Source: Candidatus Dechloromonas phosphorivorans
GTDB lineage: Bacteria; Pseudomonadota; Gammaproteobacteria; Burkholderiales; Rhodocyclaceae
Assembly: GCA_016714975.1 (NCBI GenBank)
Contig: JADKBR010000006.1
Coordinates: 1 to 21,632, forward strand
Direction: 5' to 3'
Length of the DNA stretch: 21,632 nucleotides
Under the pieces are notes generated by a model that saw only the letters and a list, made by a program, of their open reading frames with translations, made no database searches and was not told the origin of the DNA. The translations under genes and the position numbers were made by a program. Positions 17,730-21,632 of this stretch are shown piece by piece (the first letter of the stretch is position 1; every line of letters begins with the position of its first letter).

Positions 17730-19888
17730 TCAGTACTTCACCCGGGCAAAATAGGTCTTCGAGGAGGCTTCAAGCGCCTGGCGCACCGTGACGATCTCCT
17801 TCTCCTCCAGCAGCGGCACCAGCTTGAGGAAGACCTCGGCGGTCGCCAGCGCATCATCCAGGGCGTTGTGACGGCTATCGATCTCGATCCCGAGGCGATC
17901 CAGAATGTCGTCGAGCTTGTGCGACTCCTGGTTCGGGTGGACCACCGCCGACAACAAAAGGGTATCGAGGACCGGTTGCGCGAAGCGGACGCCGATCCGC
18001 TGCTCCTTGAGTTGCAGGAAGCGCATGTCGAACGCCGCGTTGTGGGCGATCAGCACGGTGTCCGCGCAGAATTCGTGGAAGGCCGGCAGGACCAGGTCGA
18101 TGTTCGGCTTGCCGCGCACCATGTCCTCGGTAATGCCGTGAATCGGGATCGATTCGGGCTTGAGTGGCCGCTCGGGGTCGACCAACTGATCGAAGACCTC
18201 CTGGCGCAGCAGGCGGTTGTTCACGATGCGCGCCGCGCCGATCTGGATGATCTCGTCGCCGGCCGACGGTTGCAGCCCGGTCGTTTCGGTATCGAAGACG
18301 GTGTAGGTCAGTTCGCTCAGCTTGCGGTCGAGATCGACCAAGTTGTCTTCATACTTGAAGAGGTCGAAATCGTAGTATTCGGGCCGCCCCGCTCCGCGCC
18401 TGTTGTCCTCCTGCTCGTCCTCGATTTCGGGCGTGGCCACCGGCAGCACGAAGCGAAAATAGGCGCGGTGGGCGGCCTTCTCGCGCTGATACCAGATTTC
18501 GCCGCCGTGCCGTTCAACAACATCACGCAGGGACAGCGGCGACGTCTCATCCGCCGCCTGCATCGCTTCCAGTTCCCAAGTATAGAAAGTCTCCGACCTG
18601 ACATCGCCGGCCCGGCCCAGATCAGGTCGAGGTAGGCCAGCTTGGCCTGTGCCGACAAGCGGAAGCGCAGTTCCCGCGGCTCATAGTGATCCTGCAGCCG
18701 GGAAGCAAGGAAGAGCAGCGCGAAAATCAGCGAAAAACTGTCGGCCTTGACCCACAGGCCATCGTCCAGTTCTTCGGTCTTGGTCGGCAGGCCGAGCTTC
18801 TCCTCGATTCTGCGCTGCGCGGCAGCAATGAGATCGACGCCGAGGATGTCCTCCAGCGGCCAGCGCATCTTCATCGAGTCCGAAAACTCGACCATCGTCC
18901 GGTCGAGACGCTGGCTCATGCCCGCGACCTCGTCGCCGACGACACCGAGGAAGCGCTCACGCATTTCCGGCTCCATGTCCGGGTAGTCGATCAGGTTCGT
19001 CACCGCCGCCCGGATGCTGCCAAGCGAAGCGCGGCTCCCTTCGGTCAACGCGTGCAGCACCTGGTCGCGGCGCGCCTCCTCCTCGACGTTGCGCGTGATG
19101 TTCTCGATCGTCAGCACGTAGCCGGACATCCTGTCGCCGCGCTCGCTGCCGCTGAGCACAGGAACCATCTGGACGCGCAGCAACTGGCCGCCGCGCAGCG
19201 TCGTGATGAAGTTGGACAGCGCCGTCTTGCCGGCCGCCAGGCGCTGGCGGATGACCTCCTCGGCATGCTGCACCTGGTTCCTTTCCAGGATCGAAAATAT
19301 CGAGCGGCCAAGACCGATCAGCGCCCCCCGGACACCGACGTCGGCCCCTGCGCCAGCGCTTTGAACTGGAGACGGGCACGGTTGTTGTAGAGCAGGATGC
19401 GGCCGTCGAGGTTGCAGACGACCACCGCCTGAGCCAGTTCCGACATCAGCGCAGCCAGCCGGTTCTTCTCTTCCTCGACCGAGGCCTTGGCCGTGGCGAT
19501 CTGCTCGCTGACGTCGTCGAGCAGGACGTCGCGCTGCTGCGCCAGATCGTTGGCGGCGCGCGCCAGATGCTGGACTTCCGGCGGGCCTTCCGGCGTTACC
19601 CGGAAATTGCGGTTGGCGCCGAGCATCAGGCGCAGCTTTTCCGGACATGCGCAGCAGGCCGCTGACATACTGCTTGAACAACTTGCTCAGAACCACAACG
19701 CCGATCGCGAAGCCGAACATTGTCATCATCACGCCGAGCGGCAGGTGGGAAAGAAGCAAGTGGACCATCTCGGCGTGCTCATTCTCGCTCATCGTCAGCC
19801 AGACGAGCAGGAAGGTGACCATGAATGGCCCGGTCATCAGCAGACCTAGCACAATGACTGCCAGCAGGAATCGATATCTTGCCTTCAT
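17730..19888 (-). CDS. Membrane-anchored PAS/pseudo-kinase fused to DEDDh exonuclease, frameshifted
   Basis: About 720 aa across four frame segments (changes near 19645, 19325 and 18605). Two N-terminal helices (about 8-31 and 48-68) are followed by a HAMP/linker coiled coil (SEQIATAKASVEEEKNRLAA) and a PAS domain (AQAVVVCNLDGRILLYNNRA). Next comes a histidine-kinase core that is degenerate. The H-box reads LTEGSRASLGSIRA with no phospho-acceptor His, the N-box is LIFALLFLASRLQDH with no Asn, and the G-box is ETSPLSL instead of GTGLGL. The C-terminal DnaQ/PolC-type exonuclease is intact: VFDTETTGL (D532, E534), AHNAAFDMRFL (D620) and RHNALDDAL (H673, D678); residue numbers are approximate. 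It may be a sensor that controls a nuclease acting on nucleic acid or a nucleotide signal. It ends one base before the next gene. Confidence 0.88.
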
Positions 19889-19948
19889 GGCGACCTTCCG
19901 GATTGAATTTCAAGCTGCCACGGCAGTCGACCGCAACAGTTCAACCGG

Positions 19949-20318
19949 TCAGGCAGCCAGAATGCCTTGACTTTTCTCCACCAGTTCCTTGGTCGAGAAC
20001 GGCTTCGTGACATAGGCGTCGGCGCCAATCGCCAGCCCCTTGGCCATTTCGGTATCGCGCCCCTTGGCGGTCAGCATGACGATCTTCAGACCCGCGCGTT
20101 GGGAATCGGCGCGCAAGGCTTCACAGACCTCGAAGCCGGACTTCTTGGGCATCATCACATCGAGCAGCAAGAGGTCGGGACTGGAAGCTGCCAACCATGG
20201 CCAGCGCCTCATCGCCATCATTGGCGACAGCCACCTCAAAACCTTCTTTCTTCATCAGGAACTCAAGCGAAATAACGATGTTTGGTTCGTCGTCAACGAT
20301 GAGAATCTTCTTGGTCAT
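19949..20318 (-). CDS. Stand-alone CheY-like response regulator, one frameshift
   Basis: A single receiver domain of about 122 aa with no output domain. The acidic pair is in MTKKILIVDDEPNIV, the phospho-acceptor Asp in DLLLLDVMMPKKSGFEV, the conserved Thr in IVMLTAKGRD and the Lys in YVTKPFSTKEL. An extra base near 20196 splits it; corrected, the joint reads ALAMVAASSPDLLLL. The ATG at 20316-20318 overlaps the 3' end of the kinase gene by about 26 bases, so the two form a cognate pair by position. It should receive phosphate from the CrbS-like kinase. Lacking a DNA-binding domain, it must act through protein contact or a phosphorelay. It is 60 bp upstream of the exonuclease-fusion gene. Confidence 0.92.
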
Positions 20319-21632
20319 GCCTTGCGTCTCCCTCTTCTGCTTCCGGCAACGGTACCGTGAATATGAATTTTGCACCGGCACCGGGCCGGCTTTCAACCCA
20401 GAGATTACCACCAAAGTATTCGACAATCTGCCGGCTGATCGGCAACCCGAGCCCGGTGCCCTGCGGCTTGTCGGTCATCGTGTTGCCGCCCTGACGGAAT
20501 CTCTCGAAAATGACGGTGCGCTCCTCCGAGTCAGACCCGGCCCGTTGTCGGCCACCTCGACGCGCATGTTACGCTCATCTGCGGCCACTCCTGACCCGCA
20601 CCCGGCCATTTCCGGGCGGCACGAACTTCAGTGCGTTCGACAGCAGGTTGATCAGAACCTGGTCCAGTCGGTCGCGGTCCGCCAGCACCACCGGACCGTG
20701 CGGCGGGAATCTCGCCTTTCAGCGTCACTCCCTTGTCACGGAAGAGCTGACCGAGGGACTCCATCGTCCACGCGCCACCTCGCCGAAATCGACCGCGCTG
20801 GTCGTCCATTCGGCGCGGCCCGATTCGAGCTTGGCCATGTCGAGAATCTGATTGATCAGGCGCGTCAGCCGTTCCGTCTCGCTGACGATGATGCCGAGAA
20901 AGCGGGTACGGCTGGCCAGTTCCAGCTTCGGGTCTTGGTGCAGCATTTCCGAAAGTGCCCGGATCGACGTCAGCGGCGTCCGCAACTCGTGGGTGACCGT
21001 CGAAATGAAGTCATCCTTCATGCGATCGAGTTCGCGCAGGCGTTGGTTGGCCTCGCGGAGATCTGTCGTCGCCGTCTCGAGTTCGCTGCTTGGCTTCGAG
21101 CTCATGACTATAGGCACGCACCTGCGTCGCTTCGTCGAGAATATCGAGGACCTCTTCCAGCCCAAAGGCTTTCTTCACGCACCACCGAGGCGACCATCAC
21201 GCGGGCGCTGGCCGAACCGATCGCGCCGGAAAGCTGTGCCTCCGCGAAGCGGACAAAATCGGCATCGGCGGGCAAGCTCCTCCAGTTGCTGACACCCCTG
21301 CGCCAAGGCAAAGGTCGACAGCCGCTTGCGGCCCGGCGCGGACCGAGAAAACGTTCGAGCAAGCCAACCAGATCATCGACTGAGGCTACCCCTCCACAGT
21401 CGCGCACCGCTCGCCCGCGCGCCGTGCCGGAAGACGTCGACAAAGCTCTCCGCCTGCCCCTGCTTCCGACGCATCCGGCCGCAGCGAAAGCGAAACCAGT
21501 ACGTAGAGGCCGATATTGAGCAGCAAGCTCCACCACAGGCGGCGCGAGATCTCGTCGCGAGTCAGAAGAGAGGCCGAACAGCGCCTGCGCGTTTAGCGCC
21601 TCGACGCCCACAGGCCCTGCTCAACGAAACCC
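20293..21632 (-). CDS. CrbS-like SLC5/STAC/histidine kinase hybrid, 3' part, frameshifted
   Basis: The C-terminal part of a sensor kinase fused to a SLC5-type transporter, as in CrbS/MxtR, which control acetyl-CoA synthetase in other proteobacteria. From the window edge: EALNAQALFGL and LWWSLLLNIGLYVLVSLSLR (last transporter helix). A STAC-like segment follows (ESFVDVFRHGARASGARLW, SVDDLVGLLERFLGP). Then come FVRFAEAQLSGAIGSASARV, a coiled linker, and an intact HisKA with the phospho-acceptor His in FISTVTHELRTPLTSIRALS. The ATPase domain is intact: LINLLSNALKFVPPG (N-box), ADNGPGL (G1) and TDKPQGTGLGLPISRQIVEY (G2). At least eight indels break it. The N-terminal transporter half lies beyond the window. 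The 3' end overlaps the receiver gene. Confidence 0.88.

Noticed and set aside
17727..18635. 302-codon open frame on the plus strand
   Set aside because: Antisense to the exonuclease domain with its intact DEDDh residues; a shadow frame.

Overview
The window looks like chromosomal DNA from a GC-rich betaproteobacterium, most likely a Rhodocyclales member (Accumulibacter/Dechloromonas/Azoarcus-like). This is judged from protein flavour and gene company; no rRNA or marker-based placement was possible. Almost all of it is coding. The dominant technical feature is a heavy load of single-base indels. Nearly every long conserved gene must be read across two or three frames, while active-site motifs between the breaks stay intact. 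I therefore treat most breaks as sequence or assembly errors rather than gene decay, and give gene spans that bridge them.

Layout, left to right. (1) 1-508, plus strand: the 3' end of a Na+-translocating decarboxylase beta subunit. (2) 518-5215, minus strand: nifJ (pyruvate:ferredoxin/flavodoxin oxidoreductase), whose stop overlaps the start of a dihydroorotate-dehydrogenase-like flavoprotein gene. (3) 5463-7408, plus strand: a DUF1439-type exported protein, a Spx/ArsC-family small protein, and hslO (Hsp33), which lacks two of the usual four zinc cysteines. (4) 7414-11019, minus strand: rimO, a patatin/RssA-like hydrolase and a GlcD-type FAD-linked 2-hydroxyacid dehydrogenase, tightly spaced. 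(5) 11020-11441: tRNA-Ser(GGA) with its own promoter and terminator, a second strong terminator, and a possible small RNA between them.

(6) 11437-21632, minus strand: one long, closely packed gene array. In transcription order it holds a CrbS-like hybrid (SLC5-type transporter/STAC/histidine kinase, 5' end outside the window), a stand-alone CheY-like receiver, and a membrane-anchored protein that joins a PAS domain and a degenerate histidine-kinase core to an intact DEDDh exonuclease. Two DUF294 nucleotidyltransferase-like proteins follow, one of them with cNMP-like and CBS domains. Then come a DEDDh-fold protein that has lost all five catalytic residues, a VC_2705-type Na+:solute symporter, its DUF4212 small subunit, and an unknown 89-aa membrane protein.

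Region 6 is the most interesting part. The family context suggests acetate or short-chain carboxylate uptake under two-component control, but the receiver has no DNA-binding output. The nucleotidyltransferase-like and exonuclease-like proteins are therefore candidates for a nucleotide-based post-translational control circuit. That function is inference.
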